Origin: Chthoniobacterales bacterium
Lineage (GTDB): Bacteria; Verrucomicrobiota; Verrucomicrobiia; Chthoniobacterales; UBA10450
DNA length: 11,633 nt
Assembly: GCA_013697015.1 (NCBI GenBank)
Contig: JACCXL010000313.1
Coordinates: 1-11,633, forward strand
Direction: 5' to 3'
Shown: positions 1 through 8,242 of the stretch, piece after piece
Layout of the letters: each line of letters opens with the position of its first letter
Position numbering within the stretch: position 1 is the stretch's first letter
Notes under the pieces: generated by a model
Told to the model about the DNA's origin: nothing
Databases searched by the model: none
Seen by the model: only the letters and a program-made list of their open reading frames with translations
Made by a program: the position numbers and the translations under genes

Positions 1-350
1 CCGTAGTTCCGTTGGAGGAGGAGCGCGGTGATCACTCCGAGGAGAACCGCAATGATCGCGAAATCCAGCTTGCGCCCGGTGCTTCGTGTGATCGATGCCT
101 CCGGCGCCACCTCCTCGGTGCGCTTCAAGCCTTCCGGAGTCAGCTCAAAAGCCCAGGCGAACACAAGCGCGGCCGGCAAACCGATCGCCAGGAGAACCAC
201 GACAAGCCGGACCGTCCACTTGGGAATTTCGAAAAACGGGAAGACCTGAGTCGCGCCCTGCACCACCGCCCATCCAACCAGCAGATACGCGACGGCAACC
301 TTGTAGACATTTCGCCGTTTCAGCTCGGCGAGAATCTTCGTGAAGCTCAC
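1..350 (-). CDS. TolB-like/TPR membrane protein, N-terminal part (runs off left edge)
   Basis: Reading leftward from a GTG at 348-350, the frame stays open to the window edge (about 116 codons). It begins MSFTKILAELKRRNVYKVAV and contains three hydrophobic segments, at about residues 15-36, 46-68 and 96-112, with the signature FELTPEGLKRTEEV between the second and third. It lines up almost without gaps with the N-terminus of the upstream complete gene, so it is a tandem paralogue; the missing C-terminal part should carry the TolB-like and TPR domains. The GTG lies 9 nt after the neighbour's stop codon (TAG, complement of 360-362), and an in-frame stop just upstream excludes a much longer start. 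The only SD-like bases (GGAG, complement of 353-356) are just 2 nt from the GTG, so coupled re-initiation from the upstream gene is the likely route. Molecular function is unknown; a cytoplasmic-membrane sensor or scaffold is an inference. Confidence 0.8.
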   Translation of the reverse strand, partial: MSFTKILAELKRRNVYKVAVAYLLVGWAVVQGATQVFPFFEIPKWTVRLVVVLLAIGLPAALVFAWAFELTPEGLKRTEEVAPEASITRSTGRKLDFAIIAVLLGVITALLLQRNY

Positions 351-359
351 CGCTCCGCG

Positions 360-2426
360 CTATTTGTTCGAAGCCTTCGGTGCGAGTGAGGCGACAATGT
401 TGTCGAAGCGCGGATCGCCGCGGAGCGAGTCCCATTGGGGCTGGAGCATCAGAAAGCCGTAGCTGAGAAAATTCGGCACGCGCTCCAGCGACGCGATCTG
501 TTCGATGGCGAGTTCTTTCTCACCAGTCCAGGCGTAGATTTGCGCCAGGTTGGCGGCGAGAGCAGGGCCGTCGAGGGCATCCTTGGAACCGGGGAGCAAC
601 TCGCACGCGCGACGGCCCTCGAACAGTGCCTTTTGTTTTCGCCCGAGACCGGCGTCGATCATCCCCAGGAGGCTGAGAGCGGCGGCGAAATCGGGCTGCT
701 TCTTCACAATTGTTTGTACCTCACTGCGGGCGGCGTTAAAGGCGGCTCGCGCTTTGGGTCGATCGCCCTGGCAATGGGCGATGACGCCCTCCCAGTAGGC
801 GTGGGGATAATTCACGCCGTTGGTGACCAGGCCATCTCTGGGATAGTGCGATAGAACCCGAGCGGCGGCGGCTGGCGTGCGTTCGCAAAGGGCGTAGAAG
901 GGATCATCCACCTCAGGCGCGACGCTCGGATCCTCTGCGAGAAGTGCCGCCAACATCGTCTGGAAGGGCTTAATATCGGCCCGCCAATCGAGTTCGACAC
1001 CGGCGCGAAGGATGCGTGTCGACGGGTCACGCGGCATGATTGCTAGCGCCCGGTCGTAGGTCCGCGCTTCATCGGCATAGCGATGCTGCGACTGATAAGT
1101 CAAAGCCAGCTGCTGGAGGGTAAAGAAGTTCCGCGGATCTATTTCAAGCGATCGCTCAAGGTTGCGGTTGGCTTCTTCCCAATAGCCTTCGCGGCGGTCG
1201 ATATAGCCGGTATAGGCGAAAACTTCGGCGTCGTTAGGCAGCGTGCGGCGAGCAACCGCCAGCTCGGTGCGCGCGCGCCCGTAGTCGAGAAACCCATAGT
1301 AATAGAAATTGGCCAGGGCGAGATGTGCTTCGCCGGCCTCCGGCTGAAGGCGCAACGCCGCCTGCACCGCCGCATTCGCCTGATCAAGACGCTCTGGGGT
1401 ATGGTCAAATCCACCGAAGTACATATAGCCGTGCACTCTCGACAGCAGGCACCAGGCGAATAGAAACTGCGGATCGCGCGCCAGCGCTTCGCCGAGCAGG
1501 CGAGCGGCCTGAGGTAGCTTCTCTTTGGCGAGAACTTGATCCGAAGCGTAGGCGAAGAGTGCCAGGGAGCGCAGGTAGAGGTCGTAGGCCACAAGATCAT
1601 TCGTCGGCGGCTTTTCGATCGCCGCCTTTTCCTGCGGTGAAAGCTTGGCCCGGAGCTGGTCGGCGATTGCTTTGGCAATTTCGCTTTGAATCGCGAACAC
1701 ATCGTCCAAGGGCCGATCGAAATTCTCGGCCCACAAATGCGCGTCCGTGGCGGCGTCGATCAGCTGAGCGCTCACCCGCACAGATCCGCCGGCGCGCTGC
1801 ACACTGCCTTCGCAAAGATAGGAAACACCAAGCTGCGCCCCAATCTCGCGCAGGTTCCGGGCGATTCCGCTCTTATATGGCATCACCGAGGTGCGGCTGA
1901 TCACCTTGAGATCGGCGATCTTCGCGAGATCGGCCAGCAGCGCATCCTGCACCCCATCGGCGAAATAGGCGTTTTGTTTGTCGTCGCTGCGGTTTTCGAA
2001 AGGGAGGACCGCGATTGATTTCTCCCGTACCGGCGCGGGCGTGGCGGGCGCCTTTTGAACGATGGCAAAGCGCTGGTAAGTCAAAAACCCGATCACCACC
2101 AGGAGCACGCCGATGATCAGGAAATCCAGCTTCCGGCCCGTGCGCCGAACGATCGAGTCGTGCCGCGCGACATCCTCGGTGCGCTTCAGGCCCCCCGGTG
2201 TGAGTTCAAACACCCACGACAAGACGAGCGCAAACGGGAATCCGAGCAAAAGCAAAATTACAACCAAACGCACGCACCAGTTTGGGATACCGAAAAACGG
2301 AGAAACCTGCGTGGCGATCTGCGTTATCGCCCAGCCCACGATCGCATAAGCCACGGCTACTCGGTAAACATTCCGCCGCTTCAGCTCGGCGAAAATGCTC
2401 TTGGGGTTCAGATGAACGCCGTCCAT
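360..2426 (-). CDS. Membrane-anchored TolB/FlgO-like TPR protein
   Basis: The protein has 688 residues. It starts with a cytoplasmic ELKRRNVYRVAV motif, then hydrophobic helices at about residues 20-41, 52-73 and 100-118. A TolB-N/FlgO-like domain follows at about 136-260 (KSIAVLPFENRSDD, later YLCEGSVQRAGGSVRVSAQL and AHLWAENFDR). From about 280 to 640 there are TPR-type helical repeats such as LERSLEIDPRNFFTLQQLAL. This architecture is common in Verrucomicrobiota and Proteobacteria and is often annotated as TPR or adenylate-cyclase-associated protein, but no cyclase domain is present. The ATG at 2426 is preferred because GGGAG lies 8 nt upstream and the conserved region begins right after it. 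The frame is open to an ATG at 2495, but that start has no SD and adds 23 non-conserved residues. It is probably co-transcribed with the truncated paralogue 9 nt downstream. The biochemical role is unknown; protein-protein interaction through the TPRs is inferred. Confidence 0.88.
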   Translation of the reverse strand: MDGVHLNPKSIFAELKRRNVYRVAVAYAIVGWAITQIATQVSPFFGIPNWCVRLVVILLLLGFPFALVLSWVFELTPGGLKRTEDVARHDSIVRRTGRKLDFLIIGVLLVVIGFLTYQRFAIVQKAPATPAPVREKSIAVLPFENRSDDKQNAYFADGVQDALLADLAKIADLKVISRTSVMPYKSGIARNLREIGAQLGVSYLCEGSVQRAGGSVRVSAQLIDAATDAHLWAENFDRPLDDVFAIQSEIAKAIADQLRAKLSPQEKAAIEKPPTNDLVAYDLYLRSLALFAYASDQVLAKEKLPQAARLLGEALARDPQFLFAWCLLSRVHGYMYFGGFDHTPERLDQANAAVQAALRLQPEAGEAHLALANFYYYGFLDYGRARTELAVARRTLPNDAEVFAYTGYIDRREGYWEEANRNLERSLEIDPRNFFTLQQLALTYQSQHRYADEARTYDRALAIMPRDPSTRILRAGVELDWRADIKPFQTMLAALLAEDPSVAPEVDDPFYALCERTPAAAARVLSHYPRDGLVTNGVNYPHAYWEGVIAHCQGDRPKARAAFNAARSEVQTIVKKQPDFAAALSLLGMIDAGLGRKQKALFEGRRACELLPGSKDALDGPALAANLAQIYAWTGEKELAIEQIASLERVPNFLSYGFLMLQPQWDSLRGDPRFDNIVASLAPKASNK

Positions 2427-2434
2427 AAAGAACA

Positions 2435-2439
2435 CTCCC
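2435..2439 (-). promoter_or_regulatory. Ribosome binding site deciding the start at 2426
   Basis: On the minus strand GGGAG lies 8 nt before the ATG at 2424-2426. It is the best Shine-Dalgarno match in the window, and it supports the internal ATG over the longer start at 2495. Confidence 0.6.
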
Positions 2440-2559
2440 GGGTACGGCAGCGTAACGAGATAGGAGCGGACTGTCCACCTCGCACAGGTCATCATTTTAA
2501 ATCGATATTTCGGCGCTTACCCTCCACACTGCGGCCGAGAGAACGCGGCCGGCCTTCAC

Positions 2560-2579
2560 GGTCGCGGTCTAGCGCGACC
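2560..2579. repeat. Short inverted repeat (hairpin)
   Basis: GGTCGCG (2560-2566), loop GTCTAG (2567-2572), CGCGACC (2573-2579). The stem is perfect over 7 bp. It could be an operator or an RNA hairpin in the divergent intergenic region; it lacks the U-tract of an intrinsic terminator. Confidence 0.4.
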
Positions 2580-2719
2580 ATCGCCGCGAATTTACCTTCG
2601 AAGCGCGTTCGCCGAGTGAAAGGCCGAAAAAATGCGAATCCGATGACGCATTGCCGCTGGTGACGTCGTTCACCACCCGCGCGGTTCAGAAGGACGGCGT
2701 GTTGTAAAAGCTCCGCGCG

Positions 2720-2747
2720 TTGACAGCCTCGCGACAGCTTCTATAGT
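2720..2747 (+). promoter_or_regulatory. Sigma70-type promoter for rplI-dnaB
   Basis: A consensus -35 box TTGACA at 2720-2725 is followed, after 16 nt, by TATAGT at 2742-2747 (5 of 6 matches to TATAAT). Transcription would start near 2754, leaving a leader of roughly 35-40 nt before the rplI ATG at 2792. It is the strongest promoter-like sequence in the window and is correctly placed for a ribosomal-protein/helicase operon. Confidence 0.7.
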
Positions 2748-2791
2748 CGTGCTCCCCGCTCACCGAAATTCTCCACGCACCGCTGTTTTTC

Positions 2792-3325
2792 ATGCCTTCG
2801 ACTGAAATTATTCTCACCGAAAACATTCCCGGCCTGGGCTCTGAAGCGGACGTCGTGAGAGTGCGACGCGGTTACGCTCGCAATTTTCTTTTACCGCACG
2901 GCAAAGCTTACGAGGTCACTCCGGCCACGATGCGTCAGCTCGATAACCTCAAGGGCAAGCGAGCGGAGCGTGAAGCGCGCGAATTGAACGAGGCAGAAGA
3001 CGTCGCGCGCCGGATTGGCAAGTCCAAGCTCGTGTTCACGCTTGAAACCGGTGAAACCGGGAAAGCTTTTGGTTCGATCACAGCAAACGATATTGTGATC
3101 CGCCTGAAAAACGAGGTGGGCGTGGAATTGGATCGCCATACGCTGAGCCTCGAACACCCGATCAAAGCGACCGGCGAACACGAAGTCGCAATCAGATTGC
3201 ATCATGACGTGACTGCGACGCTTAAGTTTCAGGTCAAGTCAGCCACCGAACCTAAATCCGACGTTGAGGAGACGGCGGAAATTGGCGGCAAAAGCCGCAT
3301 CCCCAGAAAGCGCGAGACAAAGTAA
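2792..3325 (+). CDS. rplI: 50S ribosomal protein L9
   Basis: L9 binds 23S rRNA near the L1 stalk and extends outward from the large subunit. The N-terminal signature is clear: ILTENIPGLGSEADVVRVRR followed by GYARNFLLPHGKA at about residues 6-40. A long charged connecting helix follows at about 45-75 (GKRAEREARELNEAEDVARR), then the C-terminal domain with GKAFGSITANDI near 93-104. At 177 residues it is longer than the typical 148-150. The extra C-terminal tail (about residues 150-177) is charged, ends in basic residues (RIPRKRETK) and shows no family conservation that I recognise. A consensus promoter lies just upstream. No Shine-Dalgarno sequence precedes the ATG. The stop TAA directly abuts the dnaB ATG. 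rpsF, ssb and rpsR, often found upstream in other bacteria, are absent here. Confidence 0.96.
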   Translation: MPSTEIILTENIPGLGSEADVVRVRRGYARNFLLPHGKAYEVTPATMRQLDNLKGKRAEREARELNEAEDVARRIGKSKLVFTLETGETGKAFGSITANDIVIRLKNEVGVELDRHTLSLEHPIKATGEHEVAIRLHHDVTATLKFQVKSATEPKSDVEETAEIGGKSRIPRKRETK

Positions 3326-4815
<1,490 letters not shown>

Positions 4816-4819
<4 letters not shown>

Positions 4820-6816
4820 CCGCGGGCGGTGCGGAGAGATTTCGCGGCTTCGACGACGTGCTGCGCGTCGATCCCAAATTCCTTCATCACTTCCGCGCCG
4901 GGCGCGCTCAACCCGAAGCGATGCAGGCCAATCACTTTGCCGTCGAGCCCAACGTATTGATACCATATCTCCGGCACGCCGGCTTCAATCGCGACGCGTT
5001 TCCGGCATGATCTCGGCAACACTTCCTCGCGATATTCTTCCGATTCGCGGTTGAAGCGTTCCATGCACGGCATCGACACCACGCGTGTACCGGCGCCGAG
5101 TTCCTTCGCCGCCGCGACCGCGTGCTGCAATTCGCTGCCGCAGGATAGAATGATCAACTCCAGCGGCGTGCTTTCCCGCTTCGCGATATAACCGCCGCGA
5201 AACACCCCTTCGCGCCGCGTCTTCAGATCAATTTCATTCAGAAGCGGGACCGTTTGCCGAGTGAGCGCGAGCAAGGTTGGGCCATCGATCCGCTGCGCTG
5301 CGGCGACGAAGGCCGCCGCCGTCTCCTCGGGATCACCGGGTCGGATAACGTCGAGATGTCTTATCAAACGGAGCGCGCTGACTGTTTCGATCGGCTGATG
5401 CGTCGGGCCATCTTCGCCGACGCCGATCGAGTCGTGCGTGAAAATGTAAATATTCGGCACGCGTGCGAGTGCCGCGAGACGGATGGATGGGCGGCAGTAA
5501 TCGGAGAAGACGAGAAACGTCGCGCCCGACGCCCGAAAAACGCCGTGATAGGCGATGCCGTTCATGATCGCGCACATGCCGTGTTCGCGAATGCCGAAGC
5601 GGATGTTGCGGCCGCCCGGTGTGTCGCGCGTGAAATCGCCGCCGTCCTTGATGTAGTTTAAGGTCGAGCCGTAGAGATCGGCGCTACCGCCGATAAGATT
5701 CGGCATGGCCTGCGCGATCGGCTGCAGTGCTTCACCGCCCGCTTTGCGCGTGGCGAGTTTCGCATCCTGCGGGAACGGAGGAATTTTTTCCAGCAAATCG
5801 GCCGGCACTTTCTTGTCGATCGCGTCGTCTAACGCGCGCGCTTTATCCGGATTCGATTTGCGCCATGCGTTCCACGTTTTTTCCCAATCCGCGAAATTGT
5901 CGAGCAGCCTCTTTTTATGCTCCGCAAAATACTCACGCGTCTCGCGCGAAACGAAATAATGTTCCTCCGGCAAGCCGAGCTTCCTGCGATCCGCGTCGAC
6001 GAATTTAGCGCCCGCTTCGCCATGCGCTTTTGCGGTGCCGGCGACTTCGGGAATACCTTTGCCCGCCAGCGTGTGCGCCATGATGAACTGCGGTTTTCCG
6101 TTGTCCCGCTCTTTCGCGATTTCGCACGCGTCGAGAAACGCCTGCATGTCGTCGCCCTGGATTTCCTGAACGTCGAACCCGTAACTCTCGTAGCGCTTCC
6201 GCGTGTTTTCGCTCTGCGTCTGCTTCGCCATCGCATCGAGCGTGATCGCGTTGTCGTCGTAAATCAGGATCAGGTTATCCAGACCGAAATGCCCGGCGAA
6301 CGCACTCGCTTCTGAGCTGACGCCTTCCTGCAAACAGCCATCGCCGGCCAGACAAAAAATATGCTGATTGAAAATGCGATGCTCCGGCGTGTTAAAATGC
6401 GCGGCCGCCATTTTCGCAGCCACAGCGACGCCCACCGCATTGCCGACGCCCTGCCCGAGCGGCCCAGTCGTGCACTCGACTCCCGGCGTTTCAAAAAATT
6501 CCGGGTGCCCCGGCGTTTTCGAATGCAACTGCCGGAAGCGCTTGATGTCTTCGATCGAAACGTCGTAGCCGCTCAGGTGTAGCCACGCATAAAGAAACAT
6601 GCTGCCGTGGCCGGCGGAGAGAATGAAATAATCGCGACCGATCCAGCGCGGTTGCTCGGGATTGTGCTGAAGCAGATAACCGTAAAGGACAGCGCCCATT
6701 TCCGCGCATCCGAGCGGCAGGCCGAGATGGCCGGACTGCGATGTTTGCACCGCGTCCATGGCCAGGCCGCGCGCTTCATCAGCGGCGCGCGACAGGATTT
6801 CAGAATTCAAACTCAT
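4816..6816 (-). CDS. tkt: Transketolase
   Basis: Transketolase is a thiamine-diphosphate enzyme that moves two-carbon ketol units between sugar phosphates, linking the pentose phosphate pathway and glycolysis in the cytoplasm. The 666-residue length is normal. In order: SGHLGLPLG near residue 28 (the usual family form is GHPG), LSAGHGSMFLYAWLHLSGY, RQLHSKTPGHPE, TTGPLGQGVGNAVG, the ThDP/metal motif GDG...YDDN, AHGEAGAKF, the pyrimidine-domain RFGIREHGM containing the catalytic Glu, HDSIGVGEDGPTHQPIE, and the C-terminal VVSMPCMERFN and AVEAG-like VAIEAGV. All key residues appear intact. The ATG at 6816 has no SD, and a TATAAC-like -10 element lies only 5 nt before it, hinting at a leaderless mRNA. 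The gene stands alone: divergent from the DUF697 gene and convergent with dnaB, sharing stop-codon bases. Confidence 0.97.
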
Positions 6817-6821
6817 GGTTT

Positions 6822-6829
6822 GTTATAAT
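6822..6829. promoter_or_regulatory. Bidirectional -10-like element between tkt and the DUF697 gene
   Basis: On the plus strand TATAAT lies at 6824-6829, a perfect -10 consensus facing the gene at 6921. On the minus strand TATAAC (complement of 6822-6827) ends 5 nt before the tkt ATG, which would put the start of transcription at or next to the ATG. No good -35 box was found at the proper spacing in either direction (on the minus strand TTCCCT at 17 nt, only 3 of 6 matches). The rest of the 104-nt gap (6817-6920) shows nothing further. Confidence 0.4.
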
Positions 6830-6920
6830 CGCGCGGCGCAAGCAAGGGAAACGATTTCAGATCGGCCGTTCCCGCTTTCGCATCCGGGCGAAAAGAACGA
6901 GACTACGGGGCACTCCGCGC

Positions 6921-8114
6921 ATGAACCAGTCACTCTTTCTTCACATCGCTGAACGTCTCGAAGGCCTTCTCGGCAAACTCCCCACTTCGCTGCAAAAGCC
7001 GATTCTTCACGAGCTGATCCCGCTCAAGGAGCTTTTCCTGCAACAGCGGGCTCCGCGATTCGTGCTCACCGGAGCCGGCAGCCTGCCGGCGCAGGAGATC
7101 GTGGCCGCGCTTTTTTCTTCCGCCGGTCTGAGCGACATGCGCGATGTCCTCACGGAGCTTTACCGCTGGCAGGAAATTGAGATAGGCGCCTTGGGCAAAA
7201 TTATGTTGCTGGACGCGCGCGGCGCTGACGATTCAGCCTCTGATCTTGTTCGTGACGAACTGAATCTACAGGCCGGCGACGTGTTCATTTATCTGCAGGA
7301 AAGTGGAACCAAGCTGGCCGGGCGATCGCGTGAGCAAGATTTTCTCGCCGGACTGCTCCGACAGAACGGTCAGGCGAAAATTGTGGCGATCGCTTTCGAG
7401 AAGAGATCGCGTCGAGCGCGTCCCAAGCAAAATGGCGACGAACCAGACGGAGCAAACTCGAATTGCGCTGCAAAACTCGCATCGGAGCTCTCGAGCCGTC
7501 CGGAATGTTCCGGGCGCGTGATCAAAGTGTTTGAGCTCCGCTCCGAGGCGGACGGCGCGGCGCGGGATCAGTTCTCGCGAGAGCTCATGGCGCTTCTCTC
7601 GGCCGAACTCCCGAATGAGGCGCGCGTGGAGATGATCCGCATTTCGCGCGATCGCGCAGCCCAGACACGGATCGCCCAGGTGCTCGTCAAATCCACGAGC
7701 GCGATGTGCACCGCGATCGGCGCCCAACCAATTCCTCTCGCCGATCTCCCCATCCTCACAACTCTCCAGCTTGTGATGATCTCCGGGATCATGCACATCA
7801 GCGGGCGCGAAAAGAGCCTGCGCGCCGCGACCGAGTTTTCGGCGGCGCTCGGCGCCAATGTGGGCGCGGGGATGTTGCTACGGGAAGGCACTCGCGCGTT
7901 GCTGAAATTCTTTCCCGGCTGGGGCAACGTCGTTTGCGGGATGGTGGCCGGCGCGGGCACCTATGCGATCGGGAAATCTGCCACGGCTTATTTCATTGAA
8001 GGAGTATCGTTGAAGGACGCTCGACGAACATATCTTGCCAGCCGCAAGAAACCGGTCCGGCAAAAACTGCCGGCTCGATCAGCCGATCCGATTTCGAACG
8101 ACCGGAGCGACTAG
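6921..8114 (+). CDS. DUF697 membrane protein with a degenerate GTPase-like domain
   Basis: The protein has 397 residues. Residues 257-362 match the YcjF/DUF697 style: a hydrophobic TAIGAQPIPLADLPILTTLQ, then VMISGIMHISG, then FFPGWGNVVCGMVAGAGTYA and GKSATAYFIEG, which are probably membrane-inserting helices. DUF697 is usually fused to, or paired with, an Era-like GTPase. Here the preceding region (about 45-165) keeps the order of such a domain: strand FVLTG at 47-51, a DxxG-like DARG at 98-101, and strand KIVAIAF at 153-159. The P-loop lysine and serine are missing (GAGSLPAQE in place of GxxxxGKS), and the NKxD position reads FEKR. A basic, low-complexity stretch follows. The ATG at 6921 is chosen because the frame upstream is antisense to tkt and shows no conservation; GGGG 10 nt before it is a weak SD. 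A membrane-stress or cell-envelope role is only inferred. Confidence 0.82.
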   Translation: MNQSLFLHIAERLEGLLGKLPTSLQKPILHELIPLKELFLQQRAPRFVLTGAGSLPAQEIVAALFSSAGLSDMRDVLTELYRWQEIEIGALGKIMLLDARGADDSASDLVRDELNLQAGDVFIYLQESGTKLAGRSREQDFLAGLLRQNGQAKIVAIAFEKRSRRARPKQNGDEPDGANSNCAAKLASELSSRPECSGRVIKVFELRSEADGAARDQFSRELMALLSAELPNEARVEMIRISRDRAAQTRIAQVLVKSTSAMCTAIGAQPIPLADLPILTTLQLVMISGIMHISGREKSLRAATEFSAALGANVGAGMLLREGTRALLKFFPGWGNVVCGMVAGAGTYAIGKSATAYFIEGVSLKDARRTYLASRKKPVRQKLPARSADPISNDRSD

Positions 8115-8143
8115 ATCTGTTTTGCGTTGGTTGGGTGATAACT

Positions 8144-8196
8144 TGTGAATAACCACGTGCGCCAAGCGCGAATTGTTCACACCGATTTGTGAATAG
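8144..8196. promoter_or_regulatory. Three TGTGAATA-like 9-mers upstream of ksgA
   Basis: The 128-nt gap 8115-8242 contains TGTGAATAA (8144-8152), TTGTTCACA (8173-8181, the reverse orientation) and TGTGAATAG (8188-8196). The second and third form a dyad: TGTTCACA and TGTGAATA around a 6-nt spacer, with 7 of 8 positions pairing. The first copy differs at one base from the DnaA-box consensus TGTGGATAA; the other two differ at two bases each. They may be DnaA boxes or an operator for a dimeric regulator of ksgA. Confidence 0.45.
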
Positions 8197-8242
8197 CACG
8201 GGAGAAAATCTCGCGCCTTTCTGCTGAGTGCTGCCAACCGGA

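Larger units (their letters stand above)
2427..2719. other. Divergent intergenic region between the TPR gene and rplI
   Basis: No convincing gene was found here. The left part (about 2490-2520) is locally AT-rich (TTTAAA, GATATTT) and may hold the minus-strand promoter of the TPR gene, but no clear -35/-10 pair could be assigned. A perfect 7-bp stem with a 6-nt loop lies at 2560-2579 (GGTCGCG and CGCGACC). Just left of it, GGCC-containing sequence at 2532-2554 can also self-pair. There is no T-run after the stem in either direction, so it is not a standard terminator. The open frame that covers part of this region is mostly antisense to the TPR gene and has no family signature. Confidence 0.5.

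Noticed and set aside
2560..2579. Hairpin as an intrinsic terminator
   Set aside because: There is no T-run on either side, and it lies between two divergent genes where no transcript is expected to end.
2055..2663. Open frame of 202 codons on the plus strand reaching into the intergenic region
   Set aside because: Most of it is antisense to the conserved N-terminus of the TPR protein, and the remainder has low-complexity charged sequence with no recognisable domain.
6741..6920. 60-codon N-terminal extension of the DUF697 protein
   Set aside because: The first part is antisense to tkt, the sequence is basic and unstructured, and a sensible ATG with a conserved-looking start follows at 6921.
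7266..7796. Minus-strand open frame of 176 codons inside the DUF697 gene
   Set aside because: It is antisense to a recognisable gene, has biased composition and no domain signature.
8115..8242. Chromosomal replication origin
   Set aside because: Only three imperfect DnaA-box-like sites are present, there is no AT-rich unwinding region, and neither dnaA nor dnaN is nearby.
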